A stretch of DNA of 49,875 bases from Candidatus Coprenecus pullistercoris. GTDB lineage: Bacteria; Bacteroidota; Bacteroidia; Bacteroidales; UBA932. Location: the NCBI GenBank assembly GCA_019116965.1, contig DXAT01000009.1, forward strand, positions 1 through 49,875, given 5' to 3'. Positions 26,551 to 35,043 of the stretch are shown here, piece by piece. The notes under the pieces were generated by a model. The model saw only the letters and a program-made list of their open reading frames with translations, was not told where the DNA came from and made no database searches. Position numbers and translations under genes: made by a program. The stretch's first letter is position 1; each line of letters starts with the position of its first letter.

Positions 26551-28509
26551 TTATTCGTTGTATTTCTCAAGGCCCTTCTCCAAGAACCTTACAAAGTCAT
26601 CTACATCCAGATTGTAGCTTCTGGGATCGGCGAGCAGTTCCCCTCCACGGCCCTCAAGCACATAGCAGGGCTGAGCATTCACACCGTAGTTGGTGTACGC
26701 TATATGTGAATTGATCTTTCCTATTGTTTTAAGAGTCCTCTTTCCGTCTGATATCCAGTCGCTCTCATCAGCCTCCTTCTTGTCATCGCAGTACAGGGCC
26801 ACTATCACATAGTCGTTGCGGAGGATATCCAGCACGCGCGGATCGGACCATACCCGAGCCTCCATCTCGCGGCAGTTGACGCATCCGTGGCCGGTGAAGT
26901 CGATGAACAGGGGCTTGCCGGCCGCCTCTGCCTGAGCTCTGGCCTCTTCGAGCTCAAAGTAGCCCTGAAGTCCGTGAGGCAGATGCAGGAAGTCACTGTA
27001 TTTGGGAGCCTTGCCGGCCTCAGCCGTACCGCTTGTCTGAACATTGACGGTTGAGCCGCTTCCGAGCACGAAATCCTGAGTGGTGAGAGGAGGCAGATAG
27101 CCTGAGAGAGCCTTCAGAGGAGCTCCCCACATACCGGGAATCATGTACACCACAAAGGCGAACACTGCGATTACGAGGGTAAGACGGCCCACGCCTATGT
27201 GCTTCACATCGTCGTCATGCGCGAACTTGATCTTGCCGAGCAGGTAGAAACCGAGCAGGGTGAACACCACGATCCAGATTGCGAGATACACCTCCCTGTC
27301 AAGAAGTCCCCAGTGATATGTCTGGTCAGCGACCGAAAGGAACTTGAAACCGAGGGCCACCTCTATGAACGCGATGACCACCTTCACCGTATTGAGCCAG
27401 CCTCCGCTCTTGGGCAGCTTCTTCAGCATCGAGGGGAAGAGGGCGAACAGGGTAAAGGGAAGCGCGAACGCGATGGAGAACGCCAGCATGGTGATGATAG
27501 GAGTCCAGAACTCACCCTGGGTGGACTTGATCAGCACTGAGCCGACGATAGGTCCCGTGCAGGAGAATGATACAAGCACGAGGGTGAGCGCAAGGAAGAA
27601 GATGCCGCCGAAGCCCTTGGTGTCGGCCTTGGAGTCCGACTTGTTGACGAGCTTGGAGGGCATGGTTATCTCGAAGGCTCCGAAGAACGATGCCGCGAAT
27701 ATCATGAACACTATGAAGAAAATGATATTGGGCAGCCAGTGCGTAGCCAGCCAGTTGAAGATATCCGCCGTCACGGCGTCTCCTCCCACAATCCTGGTCA
27801 CGATAATGATAATCGCTATAGGAAGAGTGTAGAGAGCCACGATGAATATACCGTACATGGCTGCTCTGAGACGGCCTTTAGCCGCACCTCCCTCTCCCTT
27901 GAGGAAGTAGGAGACTGTCATAGGCACCATGGGAAAGACGCAGGGTGTCAGCAGCGCAGCAAAGCCCCACAGGATAGCCTCGATAATCAAGCCCCATATG
28001 CTCTTGCCCTCTGACACGGCATCCGATACTGTCGCCTCGACGGGATCACCGTCAGGCAGCATTATCTGAAACTCCTGGTCCGCAAGCGGCATGCAGTTGG
28101 TGTCGTCGCAGGTCATCCACTCCATGTAGACATTGACCTGGGCGTCTTTTTTCTTGAGCCGTATGTCCTGATAGAATGTCACAGAACCCTCGTATATGCC
28201 GATGTCCATCATGTAGACATCGTCATAATACTTGATAAGATTGCCTGTGACGGTCATCTCTCCCACTTTCTCGGCCCTGCGGTCATTGACGATATTGAAT
28301 TCGACAATAGTCGCATTGGGACCGAAATCAGTCCGGAGAGTGTCATAGATATGCCATGAAGAATCTATGGCAGCCGTAACCGAGACCCTGTACAGGTCAT
28401 CCTCTATCTGCTGTACAGACGAAGACCAGTGCGCATGCTGCTCCTGAGCATGTGCGGTGGTAAAGGCTGTGACAATCAGCAGAAGGGCTAAAATCAGTCT
28501 TTTCTTCAT
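26551..28509 (-). CDS. dsbD: Thiol:disulfide interchange protein DsbD
   Basis: A membrane electron carrier that moves reducing power from cytoplasmic thioredoxin to the periplasm. The ATG at 28509 is preferred to one at 28530, since it begins a clean signal peptide (MKKRLILALL ... AHAQ), giving 652 residues. All three redox modules are present: the N-terminal periplasmic domain with the pair in CDDTNC, the eight-helix membrane domain with Cys190 (LTPCVFPM) and Cys317 (FSCTGP), and the C-terminal thioredoxin domain with Cys543 and Cys546 (GCVNC). It is the first gene of the redox operon, and its substrates are probably the TlpA-like and Omp28-type proteins encoded after it. Confidence 0.94.
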   Translation of the reverse strand: MKKRLILALLLIVTAFTTAHAQEQHAHWSSSVQQIEDDLYRVSVTAAIDSSWHIYDTLRTDFGPNATIVEFNIVNDRRAEKVGEMTVTGNLIKYYDDVYMMDIGIYEGSVTFYQDIRLKKKDAQVNVYMEWMTCDDTNCMPLADQEFQIMLPDGDPVEATVSDAVSEGKSIWGLIIEAILWGFAALLTPCVFPMVPMTVSYFLKGEGGAAKGRLRAAMYGIFIVALYTLPIAIIIIVTRIVGGDAVTADIFNWLATHWLPNIIFFIVFMIFAASFFGAFEITMPSKLVNKSDSKADTKGFGGIFFLALTLVLVSFSCTGPIVGSVLIKSTQGEFWTPIITMLAFSIAFALPFTLFALFPSMLKKLPKSGGWLNTVKVVIAFIEVALGFKFLSVADQTYHWGLLDREVYLAIWIVVFTLLGFYLLGKIKFAHDDDVKHIGVGRLTLVIAVFAFVVYMIPGMWGAPLKALSGYLPPLTTQDFVLGSGSTVNVQTSGTAEAGKAPKYSDFLHLPHGLQGYFELEEARAQAEAAGKPLFIDFTGHGCVNCREMEARVWSDPRVLDILRNDYVIVALYCDDKKEADESDWISDGKRTLKTIGKINSHIAYTNYGVNAQPCYVLEGRGGELLADPRSYNLDVDDFVRFLEKGLEKYNE

Positions 28510-28531
28510 ATCAGTGTCTGTTGTAAACACG

Positions 28532-28562
28532 CAAATTTAAAAATTACCCCTTTAAAATCAAA
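28532..28562 (-). promoter_or_regulatory. Promoter of the dsbD redox operon, TTTG-N19-TAAATTTG
   Basis: On the minus strand TTTG (28562-28559) and TAAATTTG (28539-28532) are separated by exactly 19 bases. The start codon of dsbD is 22 bases after the -7 box. The promoter begins right behind the fabG stop codon, so the redox operon has its own start even though fabG runs in the same direction. Confidence 0.8.
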
Positions 28563-28563
28563 A

Positions 28564-29313
28564 TTAAATCATACCTCCGTCACATACAATGACCTGACCT
28601 GTCACATATGAGGAGAGGTCGGATGCGAGGAAAAGGGCTACATTAGCAATATCCTCAGGTGTGCCTCCGCGGCGGAGGGGAATCTTCTTGTTCCACTCGT
28701 CACGCACTTCCTGGGACAGGGCGTTGGTCATATCCGTGATGATGAAACCGGGAGCTATGGCGTTGGCCCGGATACCGCGCGAACCCATCTCCTTGGCGAT
28801 GGACTTGGCCAGACCTATGAGTCCGGCTTTCGAAGCGGAGTAGTTGCACTGGCCCGCATTGCCGTTGACACCCACCACAGAGGAGATGTTAATGATGCTG
28901 CCTCCTCTCTGACGGGCCATAACCGGAGTAAGGGCATGAGTGAAGTTGAAAGCGCTCTTGAGATTGACCGTAATGACACTGTCCCACTGCTGCTCCGACA
29001 TCCTCATCATAAGACCGTCACGGGTTATGCCCGCATTGTTGACCAGAATATCGATACGGCCGAAATCCTTCACTATCTGGTCCACTGTGGCGTGGGCCTC
29101 GTTGAAATCGGCTGCATTGGAAGCGTATCCGCGGCACTCTACTCCGAGAGCCTTGATCTCCTCCACTGTATTTTTAAAATTATCGTCTTCCCTCAAGTCT
29201 GTGAAAGCGATATCGGCACCCGCCGACGCAAGTTTCATGGCAATAGCCTTTCCTATTCCGCGGGCGGCGCCTGTGATAAGGGCGACCTTTCCCTTTAACA
29301 TACCTTCTAACAT
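28564..29313 (-). CDS. fabG: 3-oxoacyl-ACP reductase
   Basis: An NADPH-dependent short-chain dehydrogenase that reduces beta-ketoacyl-ACP in fatty-acid synthesis. The 249-residue protein has the cofactor motif TGAARGIG, NNAG, the catalytic Ser of SSVVG, the YSASKAG motif with Tyr and Lys, and the FabG-typical C-terminus YVTGQVIVCDGGMI. A second Met (residue 5) gives the more usual FabG start and may be the true one. It is the last gene of the fabH-fabF-fabZ-fabG run, five bases after fabZ. Confidence 0.93.
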   Translation of the reverse strand: MLEGMLKGKVALITGAARGIGKAIAMKLASAGADIAFTDLREDDNFKNTVEEIKALGVECRGYASNAADFNEAHATVDQIVKDFGRIDILVNNAGITRDGLMMRMSEQQWDSVITVNLKSAFNFTHALTPVMARQRGGSIINISSVVGVNGNAGQCNYSASKAGLIGLAKSIAKEMGSRGIRANAIAPGFIITDMTNALSQEVRDEWNKKIPLRRGGTPEDIANVALFLASDLSSYVTGQVIVCDGGMI

Positions 29314-29318
29314 AATAT

Positions 29319-29750
29319 TTAACCGTTTACTTTATCATTTGGAACTACTGCGAAAGAGAGACTGGCCTCCACGCAAAGATTACCGTCCACGTAAGCCTTG
29401 GCGTCAATCATAAACAGCATGGCTCTGTGGTTGGTGATACGGGCATGCACCTCTATGGTGTCTCCGGGCACGACCTGACGTTTGAAACGGGTCTTGTCTA
29501 TACCGGTGAAAAGAGTGGTGTTGCCTACCAGATAGTCCTTGATGAGCAGAGAGCTGCACTGTCCCATTATCTCGCAGAGCAGAACTCCGGGCACTATAGG
29601 CTGGCCGGGGAAATGTCCCTGAAGGAAGAACTCGTCGCCCCTGACATGATACTTGCCTATCACCGAGCCGTCTTCCTGAAGCTCCATCTCGTCAACGAGA
29701 AGCATCGGCTCACGGTGACGTAGGAATTTCTTGATTTCTTCTCTATCCAT
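29319..29750 (-). CDS. fabZ: 3-hydroxyacyl-ACP dehydratase (FabZ-type hot-dog protein)
   Basis: A 143-residue hot-dog fold dehydratase that converts beta-hydroxyacyl-ACP to trans-2-enoyl-ACP. The catalytic signature is intact: GHFPGQPIVPGVLLCEIMGQ holds the His of HFP and the Glu of the central helix. Its length equals single-domain FabZ; in many Bacteroidota the housekeeping FabZ is instead fused to LpxC, so this unfused copy may be a second one dedicated to fatty-acid synthesis. It lies between fabF and fabG. Confidence 0.88.
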   Translation of the reverse strand: MDREEIKKFLRHREPMLLVDEMELQEDGSVIGKYHVRGDEFFLQGHFPGQPIVPGVLLCEIMGQCSSLLIKDYLVGNTTLFTGIDKTRFKRQVVPGDTIEVHARITNHRAMLFMIDAKAYVDGNLCVEASLSFAVVPNDKVNG

Positions 29751-29770
29751 AATTTATTCTTTTAGTACAC

Positions 29771-31036
29771 TTACATCTTTCTAAACGCCAGCACGGCATT
29801 GTGTCCTCCGAATCCGAGGGACGAGGACAGCGCCATGGTCAGCTTGGCCTCACGGGCATGGTTGGGATTGACATCCAGGTCGCACTCGGGATCAGGCTCC
29901 TTATAATTAATAGTAGGAGGCACGATACCGTTGTCCAGGGCAAGCACAGCTGCCACGGCCTCGATACCGCCGGCCGCTCCGAGAGCATGACCTGTCATGG
30001 ACTTGGTGGAGCAGAGAATGGCGCGGCGGGCCTCGGTCTCACCGAGGGCCAGCTTGATGGCGGCTGTCTCCGACTTGTCGTTCAGGGGAGTACCTGTACC
30101 GTGGGTGTTGATGTGCAGCAAGTCGGAGGAGCTGTAATGGGCCTCCGTAAGTGCCTGTCTGAAAGCTTTGGCAGGTGTGGAACCGTCGGGGCAGGGCGCC
30201 GTATAGTGATATGCGTCGCAAGTATTGCCGTAACCGCATATCTCGGCGTAAATCCTCGCACCACGGGCAACAGCATGTTCGTATTCCTCAAGAACTACCA
30301 CTCCTGCGCCCTCGGCTATTACAAATCCCTGACGGCGTGCGTCGAAAGGCAGCGAGGCAGCCATGGGATCCTCCGCGGGAGACAGAGCCTTGCTGTTGGC
30401 GAAGCCTCCGATAGCCAGCGGAGTGACAGCCGCTTCGGTACCTCCGGCTATTATAGCATCGGCATAACCGAACTTAATGGCCCTGTAGGCCTCTCCTATC
30501 GAGTGAGTACCTGTGGCACAGGCCGTAACAATAGGCAGGCAGGGGCCTTTCGCATGGTGGGCGATAGCCACATTGCCGGCTGCGATATTGGCGATCATCG
30601 TAGGAATGAACAGAGGGGATATCCACTGAGGACCGTCCTGAATCAACTTCGTAGTCTCATTGACGAAAGAGTGCATACCTCCGATACCTGAGCCGATATA
30701 GACTCCGAAACGGTCTGCATGCACAGTACCGGGAGTATCGTCCTCCTCGTTGTCCGTAGATTTCAGTCCGCTCATAGCCACGGCCTGATTGGCTGCCGCC
30801 AAGGCGAAAAGGCTGAAACGGTCGAACTTCCTGGCAGCCTTGGGCTCGATGCCGTAGTCTGCCGGCTTGAAGTCCTTGACCTCGCCCGCAATCTTAACGG
30901 AAAGACCGTCAGTGGGGAACTGTGTGATATAGTCGATACCGCAGACTCCGTCCACGATGTTCTTCCAGAAAGTCTCTACATTATTGCCGACAGGCGAGAC
31001 AACTCCAAGACCTGTCACTACTACTCTTTTTTCCAT
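29771..31036 (-). CDS. fabF: 3-oxoacyl-ACP synthase II
   Basis: A condensing enzyme that extends acyl-ACP with malonyl-ACP. The frame is open to 31072, but the ATG at 31036 gives the standard FabF start MEKRVVVTGLG, avoids overlap with fabH, and yields 421 residues, close to the usual 410-420. The active-site triad is visible: Cys173 in TACATGTHS, His in NTHGTGTPLND, and His in GHALGAAG. It lies 11 bases after fabH. No acyl-carrier-protein gene precedes it, unlike the common acpP-fabF arrangement. Confidence 0.94.
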   Translation of the reverse strand: MEKRVVVTGLGVVSPVGNNVETFWKNIVDGVCGIDYITQFPTDGLSVKIAGEVKDFKPADYGIEPKAARKFDRFSLFALAAANQAVAMSGLKSTDNEEDDTPGTVHADRFGVYIGSGIGGMHSFVNETTKLIQDGPQWISPLFIPTMIANIAAGNVAIAHHAKGPCLPIVTACATGTHSIGEAYRAIKFGYADAIIAGGTEAAVTPLAIGGFANSKALSPAEDPMAASLPFDARRQGFVIAEGAGVVVLEEYEHAVARGARIYAEICGYGNTCDAYHYTAPCPDGSTPAKAFRQALTEAHYSSSDLLHINTHGTGTPLNDKSETAAIKLALGETEARRAILCSTKSMTGHALGAAGGIEAVAAVLALDNGIVPPTINYKEPDPECDLDVNPNHAREAKLTMALSSSLGFGGHNAVLAFRKM

Positions 31037-31047
31037 ATAGTTTTGTT

Positions 31048-32004
31048 TTATTTTGACCAGCGGAGAACGCAAGCACCTGTAGTGAATCCTGCTCCGAATG
31101 CACTGAGCAGCAGCATTTCTCCTGTTCTTAATTGATTACCTCTGTTGAGGTCGTCCAGCAAAGCCGGAATCGAGGCCGAGGACACATTGCCGTACTTGTT
31201 CAGATTGAACGGGAACTTGCTCTTGTCCTGATTGACAAAATGCTGTATGGCCTCGATGATACGGACATTGGCCTGATGCAGCACATACAGGTCGATGTCG
31301 TCAGCAGTGATGCCGGCCATGGCCAGCACCTTGTCGATATCCTTGATTGAGGATGAGACAGCCAGCTTGAACACATCCTGGCCGTTCATCACCACGCCGT
31401 CCGTTTCCTTCTCCTCCTTGGTCACAAACGGAGTCGGCTGAAGCCGGCGTTTCTGATAGAGAGCCTCAACCTTACAATGAGTTGACAGACGGATGGCCTT
31501 GAGGTCATCGCCTTTGGTCACGACCACAGCTCCCGCGGCGTCTCCGAAAAGGATGCAGCTTGAGCGGTCCTTCCAGTTCATCATCCTCGAAGGCTCCTCG
31601 GCGCACACGATCAGAATATTCTTCATATCCTTCGTGGCCAGGTAGGCCTCTGCTATATCAAGGGCGTATATGAATCCGGTGCAGGCGCAGTTGATATCCA
31701 TGGTGGGACAGGTGGCTCCTATCTTCCCCTGGATGACGCAGCCCAGACCCGGCGTCACATACTCATTCACTACATTGGAGCAGATGATGAAGTCAATCTG
31801 CTCGGAGGTCACTCCGGCATCCTCCATCGCCTTCGTAGCGGCAGTGGAGGCCAGATCCTCCAGATTCTCAGAAGAGATCACGCGCCTCTCGTGAATACCC
31901 GTCCTGGAGACAATCCAGTCATTGCTGGTATCCAGAAAATTCTCCAGCATGGCATTGGTCACGACAAGGGACGGACGCGCGCTTCCGGTTCCAATGATTC
32001 TCAT
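31048..32004 (-). CDS. fabH: 3-oxoacyl-ACP synthase III
   Basis: The initiating condensing enzyme that joins an acyl-CoA primer to malonyl-ACP, 318 residues. The catalytic triad is present: Cys108 (CACTGF), His in LHQANVRI, and Asn in KYGNVSSASIP. The N-terminus IIGTGSARP and the SNDWIVSRTGIHERR block are typical. Primer choice (acetyl, or branched acyl groups as common in Bacteroidota) cannot be read from the sequence. It is the first gene of a four-gene fatty-acid operon behind a near-consensus promoter. Confidence 0.93.
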   Translation of the reverse strand: MRIIGTGSARPSLVVTNAMLENFLDTSNDWIVSRTGIHERRVISSENLEDLASTAATKAMEDAGVTSEQIDFIICSNVVNEYVTPGLGCVIQGKIGATCPTMDINCACTGFIYALDIAEAYLATKDMKNILIVCAEEPSRMMNWKDRSSCILFGDAAGAVVVTKGDDLKAIRLSTHCKVEALYQKRRLQPTPFVTKEEKETDGVVMNGQDVFKLAVSSSIKDIDKVLAMAGITADDIDLYVLHQANVRIIEAIQHFVNQDKSKFPFNLNKYGNVSSASIPALLDDLNRGNQLRTGEMLLLSAFGAGFTTGACVLRWSK

Positions 32005-32032
32005 ATTACTCTGACATTATATTATAAATGTG

Positions 32033-32063
32033 CAAAAATATGTAATTTGGAGTAAAAAACAAG
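32033..32063 (-). promoter_or_regulatory. Promoter of the fabH-fabF-fabZ-fabG operon
   Basis: On the minus strand CTTG (32063-32060), one base off the -33 consensus, stands exactly 19 bases before a perfect -7 box TATTTTTG (32040-32033). The fabH start codon lies 28 bases further on. It sits between the end of ftcD and fabH. Confidence 0.65.
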
Positions 32064-32074
32064 CACCGGAGCCT

Positions 32075-33772
32075 CTAACCTATCTTGGCACTGACTGTCT
32101 CCAGTATCTTCTTCTCCTGTATCTCAGCCTCTTGTGCTATCTTAGCCGCCTCTGCCACAAGCGCATCCGCTTTCTCACGGTCCTTCAGACCCGCGGCGTT
32201 GATCCTGACATTGAGAAAAGCACCCAGCACTGCCGAACGGGCTGCCAAAGCACCCACACCTGCATCCGAGACCGAGTTGGGATTGCCCTCCGAGGCCATC
32301 GCCTCCACGAGCTCAAACACCTTGAAGGAAGCCTTCATGGTCCTCAACGGCACCTCGGTTGCATAAAGCGTAGCCTCCTGCATGGCCGCGGCACGGGCCT
32401 CTTTCTCCGCATCCGTCTTCTTGGGAAGCGACATGGCATCCATTATGCGGTTGAACGCGGAGGTATCCTCATCCACCAAATGCAGCAGCTCGTACATCAG
32501 TTCCTGACCCTTCTCAGCCCACTCGGAGAACTTGGGGCACTGGTCGTCCCAGCCCCTCTTGTGCGAGGACAGGTTGGCCACCATGGCACCGAGAGCGGCA
32601 CCGAGCGAGCCCATATATGCCGAGATGGAGCCGCCGCCGGGCGCAGGAGACTCGCGGGAGGTCTCCTCCGCGAATCCGCGGACTGTCAGGTCCACCAACC
32701 TGGGAGTCCTGTCGCTGTCCTCGAGGATGTACTCGATGACCTTCTCGCGGGGATTGAAAGGCTTGAGGTCGTCCAGCCCCATGGACTTCACGGCGATCTT
32801 TATAATGTCTTCCTCGGGGATACCACAGGAACGGTTCTGTTTTGCAAGGTAGTGCTTACCGGCGTCGATAAGCACCTTTTTGGGGATAAGGCCGACTATC
32901 TCCGAGCCGGTCACCCTCAGACCGCGGGCATGAGCCTTCTCGCATACCTCGTCGAAGGCCACATGGACGGGAGTCACATTGATATTGGTTACATTCATGG
33001 ACACCTGTGCGATACCGTACTCCTCTATGTACCAGCCGATGGCCTTGCATCCCTTGAGAGTTCCGGGTATCCATACAGGCTCTCCGTTCTCATCCTTGAC
33101 CACCTTGCCGGTGATGGGATCCCCCTTCCTCTTCTTGCGGCCTTTCTCGCGGACATCGAATGCCACGGAGTTGGCCCTGCGGGTAGAAGTAGTATTCAGG
33201 TTATAATTGATGGCTACAAGGAAGTCCCTCGCACCCACGGCTGTCGCACCGGTACGGGCAGTGTAGTCATCGATTACGGCAGGACCGAAATCCGGCTTCA
33301 CTCCGTCAGCGAATCTCTTGGCCAGTCCCTCATACTCCCCGGCACGGCACACGGCCAGATTCCTGCGTTCCTCGCTATAAGCAGCGTTCTCATAGCAGAA
33401 TACCGGTATTCCCAATTCCCCGCCTATCCTCTTGGCCAAAGCACGGGCATACTCAACGCACTCTTCCATGGTCACGCCGGCAATAGGCACGAGAGGGCAC
33501 ACATCAGTGGCACCCATACGCGGATGCTCTCCGTGATGATGTCTCATGTCGATGACTTCCGAAGCCTTCCTGACTGCGCGGAAAGCCGCCTCCATGACTT
33601 TCTCAGGCTCGCCCACGAAAGTCACGACCGTACGGTTGGTGGCAGCACCGGGATCCACATCGAGAAGCTTTACGCCCTCGACGCTCTCGACCTCGTCCGT
33701 AATCTGCTTGATAACCTGCATATCGCGTCCCTCGCTGAAGTTGGGGACACATTCGATCAATTTTCTTGTCAT
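32075..33772 (-). CDS. ftcD: Bifunctional glutamate formimidoyltransferase / formimidoyltetrahydrofolate cyclodeaminase
   Basis: A fused enzyme of 565 residues for the last steps of histidine degradation. The N-terminal part (about 1-300) transfers the formimino group from formiminoglutamate to tetrahydrofolate: it starts with LIECVPNFSEG and carries the active-site His region MRHHHGEHPRMGATD. The C-terminal part (about 345-565) releases ammonia to give methenyl-tetrahydrofolate and has the PAPGGGSISAYMGSLGAAL motif. The fusion matches the animal enzyme and many Bacteroidota. It follows hutI by three bases, so one message with hutH and hutI is certain in practice. It feeds one-carbon units to folate. 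Confidence 0.95.
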   Translation of the reverse strand: MTRKLIECVPNFSEGRDMQVIKQITDEVESVEGVKLLDVDPGAATNRTVVTFVGEPEKVMEAAFRAVRKASEVIDMRHHHGEHPRMGATDVCPLVPIAGVTMEECVEYARALAKRIGGELGIPVFCYENAAYSEERRNLAVCRAGEYEGLAKRFADGVKPDFGPAVIDDYTARTGATAVGARDFLVAINYNLNTTSTRRANSVAFDVREKGRKKRKGDPITGKVVKDENGEPVWIPGTLKGCKAIGWYIEEYGIAQVSMNVTNINVTPVHVAFDEVCEKAHARGLRVTGSEIVGLIPKKVLIDAGKHYLAKQNRSCGIPEEDIIKIAVKSMGLDDLKPFNPREKVIEYILEDSDRTPRLVDLTVRGFAEETSRESPAPGGGSISAYMGSLGAALGAMVANLSSHKRGWDDQCPKFSEWAEKGQELMYELLHLVDEDTSAFNRIMDAMSLPKKTDAEKEARAAAMQEATLYATEVPLRTMKASFKVFELVEAMASEGNPNSVSDAGVGALAARSAVLGAFLNVRINAAGLKDREKADALVAEAAKIAQEAEIQEKKILETVSAKIG

Positions 33773-33775
33773 GAT

Positions 33776-35041
33776 TTATCCATTAATTATTTTTCCATTC
33801 AATACTATATCTTCTATAAGCTGCGAGGTAAATGAATACGGCACGAACTCATAGGAAGGAATCTCCTTGGTAATGAAGAACGATGCCTTCTTGCCGGGGG
33901 TTATCGAGCCATAGTCGGCAGCGACACCCATGGCGAACGAGCCGTTGACAGTGGCGGCATTGAGCACCGTCTCGGGAGTCAGGCGCATCTTGATCATGGC
34001 TAAGGCCATCATGAACTTCATGTCTCCGGAAGGGCATGAGCCTGGATTGTAATTGGAGGCTATCGCCAGCGGAAGGTCATATCCGAGCATCTGCTTGGCC
34101 TTCGGGTAATCCATGTCCAGGAAGAATGTCGCCCCCGGAAGCAGTGTCGCTATGGTACCGCTGCCCTGCAGGGCCCTGAATTCCTCCGGGCCGGTGAACT
34201 CCAGATGGTCCACGGAGACTGCGCCGTATTTGACTCCGACCTGTACTCCGCCGGAGAAACTCATCTGATTGGCATGTACCTTCGGCTGCATACCGTACTT
34301 GTCGGCCGCCTCAAATATCCGGCAGGCATCCTCCACGGTGAAAAAGCCCTCCTCCACGAAGATATCCGCATAGTCCGCCAGTCCTTCGGCGGCAACAGCG
34401 GGCATGATGTCGCGGACGATCTCATCCACATATCCCTTACGGTCGCCCTTATGGCGGGCAGGCACAGCGTGGGCTCCTAAAAAAGTAGTGCGCACCCTCA
34501 GCGGAGTCTCCTCGCCCACCCTGCGGGCCACACGGAGCATCTTCACCTCGTCCTCCACAGTCAGACCGTAGCCGCTCTTGATCTCCACGGCCCCGGTGCC
34601 GAGGGAGATGATCTCCCATGCCCTGAGCAGTGTCTGACGCAACAGTTCATCCTCCGGAGTATTGTGCAGCAGTTCCACCGAATTGAGTATACCGCCTCCT
34701 CTGCGGGCTATCTCCTGATACGACAGACCGCGGAGCTTGTCCATGAACTCCATCTCGCGGCTACCGGCATACACTAAATGGGTGTGCGAGTCACAGTAGG
34801 AGGGGAATACCATCCGGCCTGCGGCATCGATCACCTCGTCCGCACCGTCCTCCATAGCCCCGAGAGTCTCCGGGGCTGTGCCGTTCATCGTTCCGAAAGC
34901 CTTTATCCGGTCTTCTTCGGTCAGCAGCCAGGCATTGTCGAGGCAGGGCAGAGTCTCCATCTCCTTGCCTTTCAGGGGAGACTGCAGAGCTTCCTGCCTT
35001 ACGCCGACGAGCTTCTTTATATTTTTAACAAAAAGCGACAT
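33776..35041 (-). CDS. hutI: Imidazolonepropionase
   Basis: A metal-dependent amidohydrolase of 421 residues that opens the ring of imidazolonepropionate to N-formimino-glutamate. The metal-binding HTH motif (CDSHTHLVYAGSRE), the FLGAHAVP block, the VHANQM motif and the late SNYNPGSCP segment are all typical of HutI. It lies two bases after hutH and three before ftcD in a three-gene operon. Confidence 0.95.
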   Translation of the reverse strand: MSLFVKNIKKLVGVRQEALQSPLKGKEMETLPCLDNAWLLTEEDRIKAFGTMNGTAPETLGAMEDGADEVIDAAGRMVFPSYCDSHTHLVYAGSREMEFMDKLRGLSYQEIARRGGGILNSVELLHNTPEDELLRQTLLRAWEIISLGTGAVEIKSGYGLTVEDEVKMLRVARRVGEETPLRVRTTFLGAHAVPARHKGDRKGYVDEIVRDIMPAVAAEGLADYADIFVEEGFFTVEDACRIFEAADKYGMQPKVHANQMSFSGGVQVGVKYGAVSVDHLEFTGPEEFRALQGSGTIATLLPGATFFLDMDYPKAKQMLGYDLPLAIASNYNPGSCPSGDMKFMMALAMIKMRLTPETVLNAATVNGSFAMGVAADYGSITPGKKASFFITKEIPSYEFVPYSFTSQLIEDIVLNGKIING

Positions 35042-35043
35042 TT

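Noticed and set aside
32030-33835. Plus-strand frame of 601 codons opposite ftcD.
   Set aside because: ftcD on the other strand has full motifs and operon context; the plus frame shows none.
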